Below, piece after piece: positions 46,732 to 57,128 of a stretch of DNA of 64,000 nucleotides (position 1 is the stretch's first letter; the number at the start of each line of letters is the position of its first letter). Both the position numbers and the translations under genes were made by a program. Under the pieces are notes generated by a model. That model made no database searches. It was not told the origin of the DNA and saw nothing but the letters and a program-made list of their open reading frames with translations. Location of the stretch: positions 1 to 64,000 of the forward strand of contig CAWGYT010000022.1 of NCBI GenBank assembly GCA_963826795.1. Direction: 5' to 3'. The DNA comes from CAWGYT01 sp963826795. GTDB lineage: Bacteria > Planctomycetota > Planctomycetia > Pirellulales > Pirellulaceae.

Positions 46732-48680
46732 AATTGCAACACAAGGCCACAACGCGTCCCCCGACGTCGTCCTCCGCACGGCCCACGCTGGTCCGCCTCA
46801 CGCACCAGGACGACGACCATCGGCGCCAGCGGCCGCTCGATTTCCGCTTGATTTCGCGGTTGATGACCTACACGCAGCCCTATGCGGCAAAACGCAACGG
46901 CCTGCTCGTGATGGTGCTGATTCGGTCGATCCAGTTGCCCGCGCTGACCTGGATGGTCGCGGCCGTGATCAAGGGGCCGATCGCGCGGGACGACCTCCGC
47001 GGGTTGGCATGGGGCGCCGCCGGGTTTGCAGCGCCGGCGCTCTCCACCCAAGCGGTGATGCACTTCCGACAGCGTTGGGCCTTGGAACTGGGCGAAGCCG
47101 TTGTCGCCGATCTGCGTTTGGCACTGTTCGCTCACCTTCAACGGCTGCCGTTGAGTTGGTTCCACCGCACGAAAGTGGGGCGCACGATCAGCCGCATGAC
47201 GTCGGACACCGAAGATGTCCGAGTCGGCGTGCAGGAAGTCCTGTTCGTCAGCCTGGTCCAGCTTGGTCAAATGCTGGTCGCCGCCGCGGCGATGATTTGG
47301 TACGACGCGCTGTTGTTCCTGGTCGTGCTCGGTTTGGCACCCATCATCTGGCTGATTAATCGCCAATTTCATCGGCGTTTGAGCCATACGTTGCGGGCCA
47401 TGCGGGAATCGTTCAGTCGCGTGATGGCGACGTTGGCGGAATCCGTGATGGGTGTCCGAGTCGTGCAGGGATTTTCACGGCAGGACGAGAACGCTCGCTT
47501 ATTCGCCGAACTTGCCACGGATCACTCGCGGTATAACACGGCGTTCTTACGAACCCACGGACTGTTCATTCCGCTGCTGGAACTCAACAGCCAAGTCTTC
47601 CTGGCCGTCCTCCTGCTCGTCGGTGGCTACCGCGTGCTCGGCCCGGACAGTTCGATGGACGTCGGCGACCTGGTGGGCTTTTTCTTCATGGCGGGACTTT
47701 TTTTCGCGCCGGTCTCGGTGCTGGGCAATCAATACAACCAAGCGTTGACCGCAATGGCCGGGGCAGAACGGCTGTTCGCCCTGCTGGATACGGATCCGGA
47801 GTGGTGCGATCCGCCCGACGCGGTGCCGCTGGGTCCATTGCAGGGCCGCCTTCAGTTTCAGCAAGTGAGTTTTGGCTACGATCCTAACCGTCTGGTGCTG
47901 GAACAGATCGATTTCACGGTAAGTCCCGGGCAGTCGGTCGCTTTAGTCGGGCATACGGGCAGCGGCAAATCATCCATCCTGAATCTGGTAGCGAAGTTTT
48001 ACTTGCCGACCTCCGGTCGGATTCTGATTGATGGTCACGATTTGGCCGGCGTCCGATCCGATTCGTTGCATCGCCAAATGGGCATCGTCCTGCAACAGAA
48101 CACGTTGTTCCAAGGGACCCTGGCGGACAACGTCCGTGTCGGGCGACCCTCCGCGACGGACGAAGAGGTGGCCGATGCGCTGCGGCAACTTAATTGCTGG
48201 GATTTGTTCGCCAACCTGCCCCACGGCGTCGCGACTCCCTTGGGTGGCAGGGGTGCCCGGCTTTCCGCGGGACAGCGGCAACTCGTTTGCTTCGCCCGGG
48301 CGTTGGTGGCGAATCCCCGCATCTTGATTCTGGATGAAGCAACCAGCAGCGTGGACAGCCGTACCGAGGCTCGGTTGCAGGACGCGCTCTCGGTGCTGCT
48401 CATGGGCCGCACCAGTTTCATCGTCGCTCATCGGCTAAGCACCATCCGCCACGCGGACCTGGTGCTGGTGCTGGACCACGGACGCATTGTCGAACGCGGC
48501 CGCCACCAGCAATTGCTCGATCAGCAAGGCACCTACCAGCGGCTTTATCGTCGCTTTGTCCAACTGGGCGCGACCGGGGGAACGGCAGTTTCCGCTGCCG
48601 AAAGGTCGCCCGCCGGCGCTCGCCGCGAGGGCTCGACCGATCGGCGTGACTTGCGACGGCCGGTCGATTTGCGACAATGA
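46728..48680 (+). CDS. ABC exporter half-transporter, second subunit (650 aa)
   Basis: The start is the ATG at 46728, overlapping the TGA of the first subunit. The frame is open upstream, but that part lies inside the neighbouring gene. The protein has a short charged N-terminal extension, six membrane helices and a nucleotide-binding domain: Walker A GHTGSGKSSILNL, Q loop IVLQQNTLFQ, signature LSAGQRQLVCFARAL (LSAGQ instead of LSGGQ) and Walker B RILILDEATSSVD with a proper catalytic Glu. Together with the first subunit it gives one consensus and one degenerate ATP site, as in other heterodimeric bacterial exporters. Confidence 0.9.
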   Translation: MKLQHKATTRPPTSSSARPTLVRLTHQDDDHRRQRPLDFRLISRLMTYTQPYAAKRNGLLVMVLIRSIQLPALTWMVAAVIKGPIARDDLRGLAWGAAGFAAPALSTQAVMHFRQRWALELGEAVVADLRLALFAHLQRLPLSWFHRTKVGRTISRMTSDTEDVRVGVQEVLFVSLVQLGQMLVAAAAMIWYDALLFLVVLGLAPIIWLINRQFHRRLSHTLRAMRESFSRVMATLAESVMGVRVVQGFSRQDENARLFAELATDHSRYNTAFLRTHGLFIPLLELNSQVFLAVLLLVGGYRVLGPDSSMDVGDLVGFFFMAGLFFAPVSVLGNQYNQALTAMAGAERLFALLDTDPEWCDPPDAVPLGPLQGRLQFQQVSFGYDPNRLVLEQIDFTVSPGQSVALVGHTGSGKSSILNLVAKFYLPTSGRILIDGHDLAGVRSDSLHRQMGIVLQQNTLFQGTLADNVRVGRPSATDEEVADALRQLNCWDLFANLPHGVATPLGGRGARLSAGQRQLVCFARALVANPRILILDEATSSVDSRTEARLQDALSVLLMGRTSFIVAHRLSTIRHADLVLVLDHGRIVERGRHQQLLDQQGTYQRLYRRFVQLGATGGTAVSAAERSPAGARREGSTDRRDLRRPVDLRQ

Positions 48681-48767
48681 GGCGCAGGGGGACGGGTTTC
48701 ACGTTGGCCCGCAGGGCCACCCGACGTCCCGCTGTGATTCACTTTCAGACAGACCGTCTTCGCGCCC

Positions 48768-51668
48768 ATGATCGCACGCCGTGTTGTTTGCTGTGCAGGA
48801 CTACTTTGGCTGACCAGCGGATCCGCGGGGCCACCGGCCGTGCGTGCCGACGAGACGCCGGCCGTCGGAAGAGTGGATTTTAATACCCAGATCCGTCCGA
48901 TCTTGAACCAGCATTGCACCTCGTGTCACGGGGGTGTCAAACAAGCCGGCGACGTGTCGTTCATCTACCGCGCCCAGACGATCGACTCGGGCATTATTGT
49001 TCCCGGCGAGCCGGACGATTCTGAGTTAATCAATCGCGTAACGTCGACCGATCCCGATTTGCGGATGCCGCCGGTCGAGGATCACCCGGAGGCGTTGAGC
49101 GAACGCGAAATCGCGTTGCTACGGCGCTGGATCGAAGAAGGCGCGACGTGGGGAGAACATTGGTCGCTGCAGGCCCTGCGGGATCCGCCCCTGCCTCCGC
49201 TGACGGATTCCAGTTGGCCGCGTCAGCCGCTGGATCGACTCGTCTTGGCACGCCTGCAGGCAGAGGGACTCGAGCCCAGCCCTGAGGCGGAACCTGCCGA
49301 GTGGTTGCGGCGCGCGTCGTTGGATCTGACCGGGCTGCCCCCGACGCGCAAAGCGCTGAGCGAATTCATCGCGGCGTGTCGCGCGGCTGGCGAGAATCGA
49401 GAGCGGGTCTATGAAGCGGAAGTGGATCGATTGCTGGCCTCGCAGCACTACGGCGAACGCTGGGCGGCGATGTGGTCGGACTTGGCTCGCTATGCGGATA
49501 CGATGGGATTCGAGAAGGACCCGCATCGCGAGATGTGGCCCTATCGAGACTGGCTGATTCGGGCCTTCAACCAGGACCTTCCGTTCGACGAGTTCACCGT
49601 CAAACAATTAGCCGGGGATCTGCTGCCCAACCCGTCGCCTGACGATCTGGTGGCAACCGCGTTTCATCGGAACACGCAGACGAACACCGAGGGCGGGACC
49701 GACGACGAGGAGTTTCGCGTCGCGGCCGTGATCGATCGCATCAATACGACCTGGACGGTGTGGCAGGGCACGACGTTCGGCTGCGTCCAGTGCCACTCGC
49801 ATCCCTACGATCCGTTCCGGCACGACGAATACTACGCCTGCATGGCGTTCTTCAACAGCACCGAAGACCACGACCTGGACGATGACTTTCCCACGTTGCG
49901 TCTGCCGGCCGACCCGCAGCAGGCCGCGCGGGCGATCGAATTGGATCGAGAGCAGGCGGTGCTCCGCGAGTCGCTCAACCAGGCGGGTGTGCAACTTGCC
50001 GCCGAACAGGATCAGTGGTCGCAACTCGTACCGACTTCCGTCGAATCGTCGCATGGCAAATTGGCCGTGACACCCGCGGCAGAAATTCGGGTGGCGGGCG
50101 GAACGTTTCCGCCGGGTTGTGTCTACACGGTTCGCGTGCCGGCGCAGCCGATGACGGCCCTGCGCGTCGAGATTCGACCCGAATCGGACGATCCCGCCAC
50201 TTGGCCCGAGACCGGCTCGGTCCTCTCGCGGCTGCAGCTGCAGTTGCAGCGCCCGGGAGGCGAGCGGGAGTTGATTGAGCTGCGCGAGGTCGTGGTCGAC
50301 TATCTGGCCGGCCCGTACGATCCTCAGTCGGCCCTGAGTGAGGGCGAGGCGGGTGTCGGCGGTTATCCCAAGCTGTTTCGGCCGCGCTGGGCGGTGTTCG
50401 TGCTGGAGCACGGGATTGAGCCGCCCGACGGCGCCGAGCTGATCGTGACGCTGCACCAGGATGCCCAGACGACGGGCAGTCGCGCGGTTCATCTGCGTCG
50501 CTTCGCGCTCGCCGCATCCCAACGACCGGCGTGGACGGACTTGGCCCATGAGCCCGCGCGTCAGGAGCGACGGGAAAGGATTCGACTGGCGTCAGCCGAG
50601 CGGGAGGCGTTGGGCGGCCCGGCCGTTCCGGTGGTCCAGCAGCGTCGGCAACCTGCGACCCGCGAGACGCGCGTCTTTCAGCGTGGCAGCTGGCTCAGCC
50701 GCGGCGACATCGTCACGCCGGGCGTTCCCGCCGTGTTGCCCGCGCTCGAAGCGAGCGATCCGGGGCGGCTCGAGTTCGCACGCTGGCTGGTCTCGCCCCA
50801 CAATCCGCTCACGGCCCGCGTGCTGGCCAATCGACTCTGGTCCGAGCTGTTCGGAATCGGGATCGTCGAGACCTTGGAGGATTTCGGCTCGACGGGAACG
50901 CCGCCCAGCCATCCAGCCCTGCTGGACCATCTGGCCGTCCGACTGCAGGAGGCGCACGGTTGGCGTTTGAAGCCGTTCTTGCGCGAGTTGGTTCTGTCGG
51001 CCACCTATCGCCAAACGCATCAAGCGAGCCGGCGGTTACACGAACTTGATCCGCGGAATCGCCTGTTGGCTCGCGGCCCGCGCACGCGACTGTCGGCCGA
51101 GATGGTGCGAGACCAGGCGCTGACGGCGTCGGGGCTGCTGGCGGAAACCGTAGGTGGCCCTTCGGTGATGCCGCCGCAGCCCGAGGGCGTGTGGCGCACG
51201 GTCTACAGCAACTTGCGCTGGGAAACGCCCACGGGCCCGGATCGCTATCGGCGCGCCTTGTACACCTATTGGCGCCGCACGAGCCCCTATCCGAGCATGC
51301 TGATGTTCGATGCCCCGAGTCGCGAGTTTTGCAGCGCGCGACGAGTCGCCACGAACACCCCGCTGCAAGCCCTCGTGACCCTGAACGATCCGGTCTACCT
51401 CGAGTGTGCCCAAGCGCTGGCTCAACGCGCTCAGGCGGCTGCCGGCGAGGATCCGTCGGCCGCGATCGACTGGATGGTGGAGGCCGTGGTCCAGCGAAAA
51501 CCGACCGAGCTGACAAACTCGCAGCTGCGACTCCTTTACGATGCGGCCACGGCAGCCTACGATCCGAACTCAAGTGACCAACACGCGCTGAGCGATTCGG
51601 CGGATGGCTACGCCCTGACCGTGGTCGCCAGCACGATTTTGAATTTCGACACGGCGCTGACCAAATGA
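48768..51668 (+). CDS. Planctomycete cytochrome-c/DUF1549/DUF1553 protein (966 aa)
   Basis: A signal peptide (residues ~1-25) leads into a haem-binding CTSCHGG motif (LNQHCTSCHGGVKQAG), the planctomycete cytochrome-c-like domain. DUF1549 follows (RASLDLTGLPPTRKALSEFI, VDRLLASQHYGERWAAMWSD, FGCVQCHSHPYDPFRHDEYY). A carbohydrate-binding-like middle section precedes DUF1553 at the C-terminus (LARWLVSPHNPLTARV-like, VLANRLWSELFGIGIVET, DAPSREFCSARRVATNTPLQ). These large exported proteins pair with DUF1501 proteins in planctomycetes and are suspected of taking part in polysaccharide use. The DUF1501 partner follows with a 4-base ATGA overlap. Confidence 0.92.
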   Translation: MIARRVVCCAGLLWLTSGSAGPPAVRADETPAVGRVDFNTQIRPILNQHCTSCHGGVKQAGDVSFIYRAQTIDSGIIVPGEPDDSELINRVTSTDPDLRMPPVEDHPEALSEREIALLRRWIEEGATWGEHWSLQALRDPPLPPLTDSSWPRQPLDRLVLARLQAEGLEPSPEAEPAEWLRRASLDLTGLPPTRKALSEFIAACRAAGENRERVYEAEVDRLLASQHYGERWAAMWSDLARYADTMGFEKDPHREMWPYRDWLIRAFNQDLPFDEFTVKQLAGDLLPNPSPDDLVATAFHRNTQTNTEGGTDDEEFRVAAVIDRINTTWTVWQGTTFGCVQCHSHPYDPFRHDEYYACMAFFNSTEDHDLDDDFPTLRLPADPQQAARAIELDREQAVLRESLNQAGVQLAAEQDQWSQLVPTSVESSHGKLAVTPAAEIRVAGGTFPPGCVYTVRVPAQPMTALRVEIRPESDDPATWPETGSVLSRLQLQLQRPGGERELIELREVVVDYLAGPYDPQSALSEGEAGVGGYPKLFRPRWAVFVLEHGIEPPDGAELIVTLHQDAQTTGSRAVHLRRFALAASQRPAWTDLAHEPARQERRERIRLASAEREALGGPAVPVVQQRRQPATRETRVFQRGSWLSRGDIVTPGVPAVLPALEASDPGRLEFARWLVSPHNPLTARVLANRLWSELFGIGIVETLEDFGSTGTPPSHPALLDHLAVRLQEAHGWRLKPFLRELVLSATYRQTHQASRRLHELDPRNRLLARGPRTRLSAEMVRDQALTASGLLAETVGGPSVMPPQPEGVWRTVYSNLRWETPTGPDRYRRALYTYWRRTSPYPSMLMFDAPSREFCSARRVATNTPLQALVTLNDPVYLECAQALAQRAQAAAGEDPSAAIDWMVEAVVQRKPTELTNSQLRLLYDAATAAYDPNSSDQHALSDSADGYALTVVASTILNFDTALTK

Positions 51669-53173
51669 AACTCTTCCAACAGCTCGGGATCGAACGTCTC
51701 CAACTGCAGACTCGGCGTCATTTCTTGAGGGATTGCACGACCGGACTGGGCGCGATGTGGCTGGCAACCGCCGCAGGCCACGCGGGCGGAGCGACGATTC
51801 CAGCCGGCGGCGGTGCTGTGGGAGGCGGTGGTGCTGTGCAAGGCGGTGGTTCCTTGGGAGCCGTCTTGCCTCATTTTCCGGGGACGGCCAAGCGGATCAT
51901 TTTCTTGCACATGGCCGGGGCGCCCAGCCAGCTGGAGTTGTTTGATTACAAGCCGGTCCTGCAGCAATTAGATGGGCAGGACTGTCCCGCGGAGTTTCTG
52001 GCCGGCAAGCGGTTCGCGTTCTTGCAAGGCGTCCCTCAAATGCTGGGGCCTCAGTACGAGTTCCATCAAGCGGGCGAGAGCGGCCAGTGGATCTCCGATC
52101 GGCTGCCCAAGTTTGAGTCGATCATCGACCAGGTTTGCTTCATCAAGTCGATGCGGACGGACCAGTTCAACCACGCGCCGGCCCAACTGCTGCTGCATAC
52201 CGGCTACGCCAATCTGGGATACCCTTCGATCGGAGCGTGGGTGACCTACGGGCTAGGAACCGAAAACCAGAATCTGCCCGGCTTCATTGTGCTCGTCTCC
52301 GGCGGCAAGACGCCGTCGGCAGGCAAGTCGGTCTGGGGAGCGGGTTACTTGCCATCGGTTTACCAGGGCGTGCAGTGTCGGTCCAACGGCGACCCGGTCC
52401 TGTACCTCTCCAACCCGAAGGGCATTTCCACCTCGCTCCGTCGCCAGGCCTTGGATGCCTTAAGTCGCATCAATCAAGAAACGTACGAGCTGGCCGGAGA
52501 TCCGGAAACGCTCACCCGCATTTCCCAATACGAGATGGCGTTTCGGATGCAGGTGAGCGCCGCCGAGGCGTTCGACATCAGCCGCGAGCCGCGTGAGGTG
52601 CACGAACTGTACGGGACGGAGCCGGGGCAGGAATCGTTCGCGAACAACTGCCTGCTGGCCCGTCGCCTCGTGGAGCGTGACGTGCGGTTTGTGCAGCTGT
52701 TCCACTGGGGATGGGACTCGCACGGGGCGGGTGAAAGCGAGGCCTTGAACGCGGGTTTTCGCGATCGTTGCCGCGAAGTGGACCAGCCGATCACGGCCCT
52801 GATCCAAGATCTCAAGCGGCAGGGATTGCTCGACGACACCCTGATTGTCTGGGGCGGCGAATTCGGACGAACACCGATGCGTGAGAATCGAGGCGGTACG
52901 GAGATGAAGCTGATCGGTCGCGATCACAACCCAGGTGGATTCACGATCTGGATGGCCGGCGGCGGAGTGAAGTCGGGCTTTACCTTCGGCGCAACGGACG
53001 AGCTTGGTTATCAGGCGGTGGAGGAACCGGTCACACCGCATGACCTGCATGCGACCTTACTCCACTTGCTGGGTTACGACCATCGCCAATTGACGTACCC
53101 CTTCCAAGGACTGCGGCAGCGGCTTTCGAACGTCACGAAACCGTCACGCGTCGTCCACGAAATCATGTCCTAA
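51665..53173 (+). CDS. DUF1501 exported protein, partner of the DUF1549/DUF1553 gene (502 aa)
   Basis: The start overlaps the upstream stop (ATGA), so the pair is translationally coupled. A twin-arginine-type signal (LQTRRHFLRDCTTGLGAMWL) is followed by a Gly-rich linker and the DUF1501 fold: IIFLHMAGAPSQLELFDYKP, VCFIKSMRTDQFNHAPAQL, FHWGWDSHGAGE, WGGEFGRTPMRE and GRDHNPGGFTIWMAGGGVKSG. The fold is related to alkaline phosphatase/sulfatase. Function is unknown, but coupling to a cytochrome-like DUF1549 protein implies a shared exported complex or pathway. Confidence 0.92.
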   Translation: MKLFQQLGIERLQLQTRRHFLRDCTTGLGAMWLATAAGHAGGATIPAGGGAVGGGGAVQGGGSLGAVLPHFPGTAKRIIFLHMAGAPSQLELFDYKPVLQQLDGQDCPAEFLAGKRFAFLQGVPQMLGPQYEFHQAGESGQWISDRLPKFESIIDQVCFIKSMRTDQFNHAPAQLLLHTGYANLGYPSIGAWVTYGLGTENQNLPGFIVLVSGGKTPSAGKSVWGAGYLPSVYQGVQCRSNGDPVLYLSNPKGISTSLRRQALDALSRINQETYELAGDPETLTRISQYEMAFRMQVSAAEAFDISREPREVHELYGTEPGQESFANNCLLARRLVERDVRFVQLFHWGWDSHGAGESEALNAGFRDRCREVDQPITALIQDLKRQGLLDDTLIVWGGEFGRTPMRENRGGTEMKLIGRDHNPGGFTIWMAGGGVKSGFTFGATDELGYQAVEEPVTPHDLHATLLHLLGYDHRQLTYPFQGLRQRLSNVTKPSRVVHEIMS

Positions 53174-53205
53174 AACGGATTGCACTCACTACGAAAAGGG
53201 AGCCG

Positions 53206-54767
53206 ATGGTAGAGCCACTAGATCTAGATCAATACGAATGGAATATCCGAATTCGCACGTTGACGCTTGACGATTTCGACGAACTGATTGAATTGCAAAA
53301 GAAATGTTTCCCGGGCATGTCGACTTGGGGTCGAGACCAGATCGAATCGCAACTGGCGGTCTTTCCGCGCGGCCAAATCTGTGTCGAATGTGACGGCAAG
53401 CTGGTGGCGTCCAGTTCGTCCTTGTGCCTGGCGTACGATCCGAAGCTGGCGTGGCATGACTGGAAGGCGATCGCCGACGGCGGCTATATCCGGAATCACA
53501 ATCCCCGCGGCGATACACTGTATGGGATCGAGATCATGGTCGATCCCGAGTACCGCGGCCTGAAGCTGTCGCGCCGGTTGTACGACGCGAGGAAAGAACT
53601 GTGCCGCGAAATGAATCTGGCGCGGATGATCATTGGAGGCCGAATTCCGGGATTCGGCCAACACGCGCACGAGATGTCGGCCCGCGAGTACGTCGAGGGA
53701 GTGATCGACAAGGCATTGTACGACCCGGTCCTGACCGCTCAAATCGCAAACGGATTCGCATTGCAAGGCCTGATTCCCAATTATTTTCCGTCGGACGAGG
53801 CGTCGCGGGGATACGCCACTTTTCTGGAGTGGCTGAATCTGGATCATCAGCCCAACGCGAAGCGGCGGTTTCATCATCCGGTTGAACCGGTCCGGATTTG
53901 CGCGGTCCAATATCAGATGCGGACGGTCAAGAATTTCGAAGAGTTCTGCCGCCAGTGCGAGTACTTTTTGGACGTTGCGTCGGACTACAAATGCGATTTC
54001 GTCCTGTTCCCGGAATTATTCACCACGCAGTTGCTGTCGTGCGTCGAGCCGACTCGGCCGGGACTCGCAGCGCGGCGACTGGCGGAGTTCACGCCGCAGT
54101 TGCTCGAGTTCTTCACCGAAATGTCGGTGAAGTACAACATCAACGTGATCGCCGGCTCGCATTTTCTGGTCGAGCAGGACACGCTGTACAACGTGGCCTT
54201 CTTGTTTCATCGGGATGGCTCGATCGATAAACAGTACAAATTGCACGTGACGCCCAGCGAGCGTCGCTGGTGGGGCGTGACGGGCGGGGATCGGCTGGAG
54301 GTCTTTGAAACGGACTGCGGCCAGATTTCGATCCAGATCTGTTACGACATCGAGTTTCCGGAACTCTCACGGATCGCCGCCAACAAAGGCGCCGAGATGA
54401 TCTTTGTCCCGTACAACACCGACACCCGCCACGGCTATTTACGAGTGCGTCACTGCGACAGGCTCGTTGCGTCGAGAATCACTTGTACGTGATCATCTCG
54501 GGCTGTACGGGCAACCTGCCGTTCGTCGAGAACGCCGACATTCATTACGCTCAGTCGGGGATCTACACACCCGCGGATATCGCGTTTGCCCGCGACGCGG
54601 TCGCGGCGGAATGCAACCCCAACGTCGAGACGGTGATCATTCACGATCTGGATCTGGAGTTGCTCCGATACCATCGTGAAGAGGGATCGGTCCAGAACTG
54701 GAACGACCGTCGTCGCGACCTTTATCGGGTAACCTACCAGGAAGACGACGAGCATCGGGAAGTGTGA
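53206..54767 (+). CDS. GNAT acetyltransferase-nitrilase fusion, one-base frameshift
   Basis: The N-terminal ~210 residues are a GNAT domain (IRTLTLDDFDELIELQKKCF, GIEIMVDPEYRGLKLSRRLY). The C-terminal ~300 are a carbon-nitrogen hydrolase with the Glu-Lys-Cys triad: CDFVLFPELFTTQ, DKQYKLHVTPSERRWW and ISIQICYDIEFPEL. After HGYLRVRHC the frame breaks; a base missing near 54457 separates it from LYVIISGCTGNLPFVENADI... in the next frame, which ends at 54767. Fusions of this type recur in bacteria and are predicted to acylate and hydrolyse an amide substrate. It heads the amidoligase-type gene set. Confidence 0.87.
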
Positions 54768-54843
54768 TACGAGGGGCCGCCGCGTGAGGCGGTGCCCGCC
54801 GGTTCGCGTCCCCCAAGCCATCTACCTCCCGGATCGCCGCACC

Positions 54844-55563
54844 ATGGAAGGCGTTCACCTCGAGATCCAACCGCAGCCCGACGACACGACGTGCGGGCCC
54901 ACCTGCTTGCACGCCGTCTATCGCTACTATGACGATCTTGTGCCGTTGGAACGCGTGATTGCGGACTGTGCTCAGCTGAAAGAAGGCGGCACGCTCGCGC
55001 CGCTCCTGGGCTGCCACGCGCTCAAGCGAGGCTACCGCGCCACAATCTACTCCTTTAACCTCAAGGTGCTGGATCCAACCTGGTTCTCGCCCCGCGGACA
55101 GGACTTAATGGCCAAGCTCGCGGCACAGCTGGAGGTAAAGCCGAATTCCAAGCTACACACGGTCAGCCGGGCGTACATGGACTTCCTGGATTTGGGCGGA
55201 CGGATCCGAATGGCCGATTTGACTCGACGGCTGATCCGCAAGTATCTGAGCCGATCGATTCCGCTCCTCGCCGGGCTGAGCGCCACTTACCTGTACCAGC
55301 ACGCGCGGGAAGTGGGCCCCGTCTGGAGGCCGGACGATATTCGCGGCGAGCCCGTGGGGCACTTTGTCGTGCTTTGCGGATACAGTCGCGAAACGAAAAT
55401 GGTTCGGGTTGCCGACCCTTACCTTCCCAACCCTTTCGCGCCACGCGACAACTACTACGAAGTCAACGTGGACCGGGTCGTGTGCGCCATCCTGCTGGGT
55501 ATTTTGACCGACGATGCGAACCTTTTGATCCTACAGCCTGCTACCGGTCGGACCTCGGCTTGA
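54844..55563 (+). CDS. C39-type papain-like peptidase (239 aa)
   Basis: The catalytic Cys lies in QPDDTTCGPTCLHAVYRYYD, the His in GHFVVLCGYSRE and the Asp in MVRVADPYLPNPFAP, the C39 peptidase order. The protein has no signal peptide and no ABC transporter domains, so it is not a bacteriocin exporter; a cytoplasmic amidase or peptidase (or the reverse reaction) fits. The ATG at 54844 was chosen because the 60-base upstream extension has no similarity to the domain. It lies 77 bases after the GNAT-nitrilase gene and 93 before the RimK-like ligase. Confidence 0.85.
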   Translation: MEGVHLEIQPQPDDTTCGPTCLHAVYRYYDDLVPLERVIADCAQLKEGGTLAPLLGCHALKRGYRATIYSFNLKVLDPTWFSPRGQDLMAKLAAQLEVKPNSKLHTVSRAYMDFLDLGGRIRMADLTRRLIRKYLSRSIPLLAGLSATYLYQHAREVGPVWRPDDIRGEPVGHFVVLCGYSRETKMVRVADPYLPNPFAPRDNYYEVNVDRVVCAILLGILTDDANLLILQPATGRTSA

Positions 55564-55655
55564 CGCGTCCGTGACGAATCGCAACACGACGGGCGAGTTG
55601 CCGCCGGCCGGGCGGCTCAAGCACGTGACCGCCCCCGAGCGGCAAGGAGACCCAA

Positions 55656-57128
55656 GTGCCAACGCTGATCGTCGTCAATGACCCGAAACGCTGGCCGTTT
55701 GAGATCCCCGAGGTCCAGGTCGTGGACGCGCGTAGTTACCTGACGAAACCCGAATTCAGCGACCTTCGCGCGGCCAAGGTATTCAACCTTTGCCGCTCCT
55801 ACCGCTACCAGACGATCGGCTACTACGTCTCGCTGCTGGCGGAAGCCCGTGGCCATCGACCCCAGCCAAGCGTCAGTGCGTTGCAGGACTTGAAGTCGCA
55901 AGCGATGATGCGGCTGGTTTCGAACGAGTTGGACGAATTGATTCAGCAGTCGTTTTCTCGTATTCAGTCTGACAAATTCACGCTCAGCATCTACTTCGGC
56001 CGAAATCTGGCGAAGCGTTACGACCGGTTGAGCCTGCAGTTGTTCAATCTATTTCAATCGCCCCTGCTGAGAGCTCAATTTGCACGCGACAAGGATCAAC
56101 GCTGGCAACTGCGCAGCGTGTCGACGATCTCGGCCAGCGGGATTCCGGCCTCGCACCGAACCTTCGTGGCGGATGTCGCGGCGAAGCATTTTGCCGGGCG
56201 CCGATTTCGCGTGCGGCGGCGGGTCGCAATGCGGTACGATCTTGCGATTCTCAGAGATCCGCAGGAAGCCGAGCCTCCCTCGGATGAGAAAGCACTGGAA
56301 AAGTTCATGAAGGCCGCCGAATCGCTTGCGATCCGCCCCGAGCTGATCGACCGAGATGATTACGCTCGACTGGCCGAATTCGACGCCTTGTTCATCCGCG
56401 AGACGACTTACGTCAACCACCACACCTTTCGCTTCGCACGTCGCGCCGCCAGTGAAGGGCTGGTGGTCATCGATGACCCGATCTCGATTTTGCGGACCAC
56501 CAACAAGGTGTACCTGGCCGAGCTGCTGCAACGACACAAGGTTCGCGTTCCGAAAACCGTCGTCGTTCACCGCGACAATACCGCCGTGATCGTCCCCGAA
56601 CTTGGTCTACCCTGCGTCCTCAAAAAACCGGACAGCGCGTTTTCCATCGGCGTGACCAAGGCGGAAACCGAGGAGCAGTTAGCCGAGCAATTGCAGCATT
56701 TGTTTGAGGAGTCGGAACTGGTGGTCGCCCAGGAATTCTTGCCCACCACCTTCGACTGGCGCATTGGCGTGCTCAACCAGCGGCCCTTTTATGCCTGCAA
56801 GTATCATATGGCTCGCAACCATTGGCAAATCATTCGCCACGAAGAGAAGGGAGCCCATCGCTACGGACGTGTCGAAACGCTGCCGGTGGAGCTCGCGCCG
56901 CGACAGGCTGTCAAGGCGGCCGTCACCGCGGCGAACCTGATCGGCGATGGGTTGTACGGCGTCGACGTGAAGCAGTCGGGAAATAAATTCTACGTAATCG
57001 AAATCAACGACAACCCGAACCTTGACGCCGGCGTCGAAGACCGCGTCTTGCGCGACGAGCTTTACAGTCGCATCATGTCGGTCTTCTTGCAGCGGATCGA
57101 GCAACGCAAACAAGGAACTCGCACTTGA
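55656..57128 (+). CDS. RimK-like ATP-grasp ligase with RLAN N-terminal domain (490 aa)
   Basis: The N-terminal ~190 residues match the RimK-like ATP-grasp N-terminal domain (VVDARSYLTKPEF, KVFNLCRSYRYQTIGYYVSLL). The C-terminal half is an ATP-grasp fold: LKKPDSAFSIGVTKAE, VVAQEFLPTTFDWRIGVLN, HMARNHWQIIRHEEKG and the metal-binding EINDNPNLDAG. RimK-type enzymes attach amino acids to carboxylates with ATP. The start is GTG at 55656 with AAGGAG 6 bases upstream. Its stop overlaps the next gene (TTGA). A new peptide bond on an unknown carrier or small molecule is the likely product. Confidence 0.88.
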   Translation: MPTLIVVNDPKRWPFEIPEVQVVDARSYLTKPEFSDLRAAKVFNLCRSYRYQTIGYYVSLLAEARGHRPQPSVSALQDLKSQAMMRLVSNELDELIQQSFSRIQSDKFTLSIYFGRNLAKRYDRLSLQLFNLFQSPLLRAQFARDKDQRWQLRSVSTISASGIPASHRTFVADVAAKHFAGRRFRVRRRVAMRYDLAILRDPQEAEPPSDEKALEKFMKAAESLAIRPELIDRDDYARLAEFDALFIRETTYVNHHTFRFARRAASEGLVVIDDPISILRTTNKVYLAELLQRHKVRVPKTVVVHRDNTAVIVPELGLPCVLKKPDSAFSIGVTKAETEEQLAEQLQHLFEESELVVAQEFLPTTFDWRIGVLNQRPFYACKYHMARNHWQIIRHEEKGAHRYGRVETLPVELAPRQAVKAAVTAANLIGDGLYGVDVKQSGNKFYVIEINDNPNLDAGVEDRVLRDELYSRIMSVFLQRIEQRKQGTRT

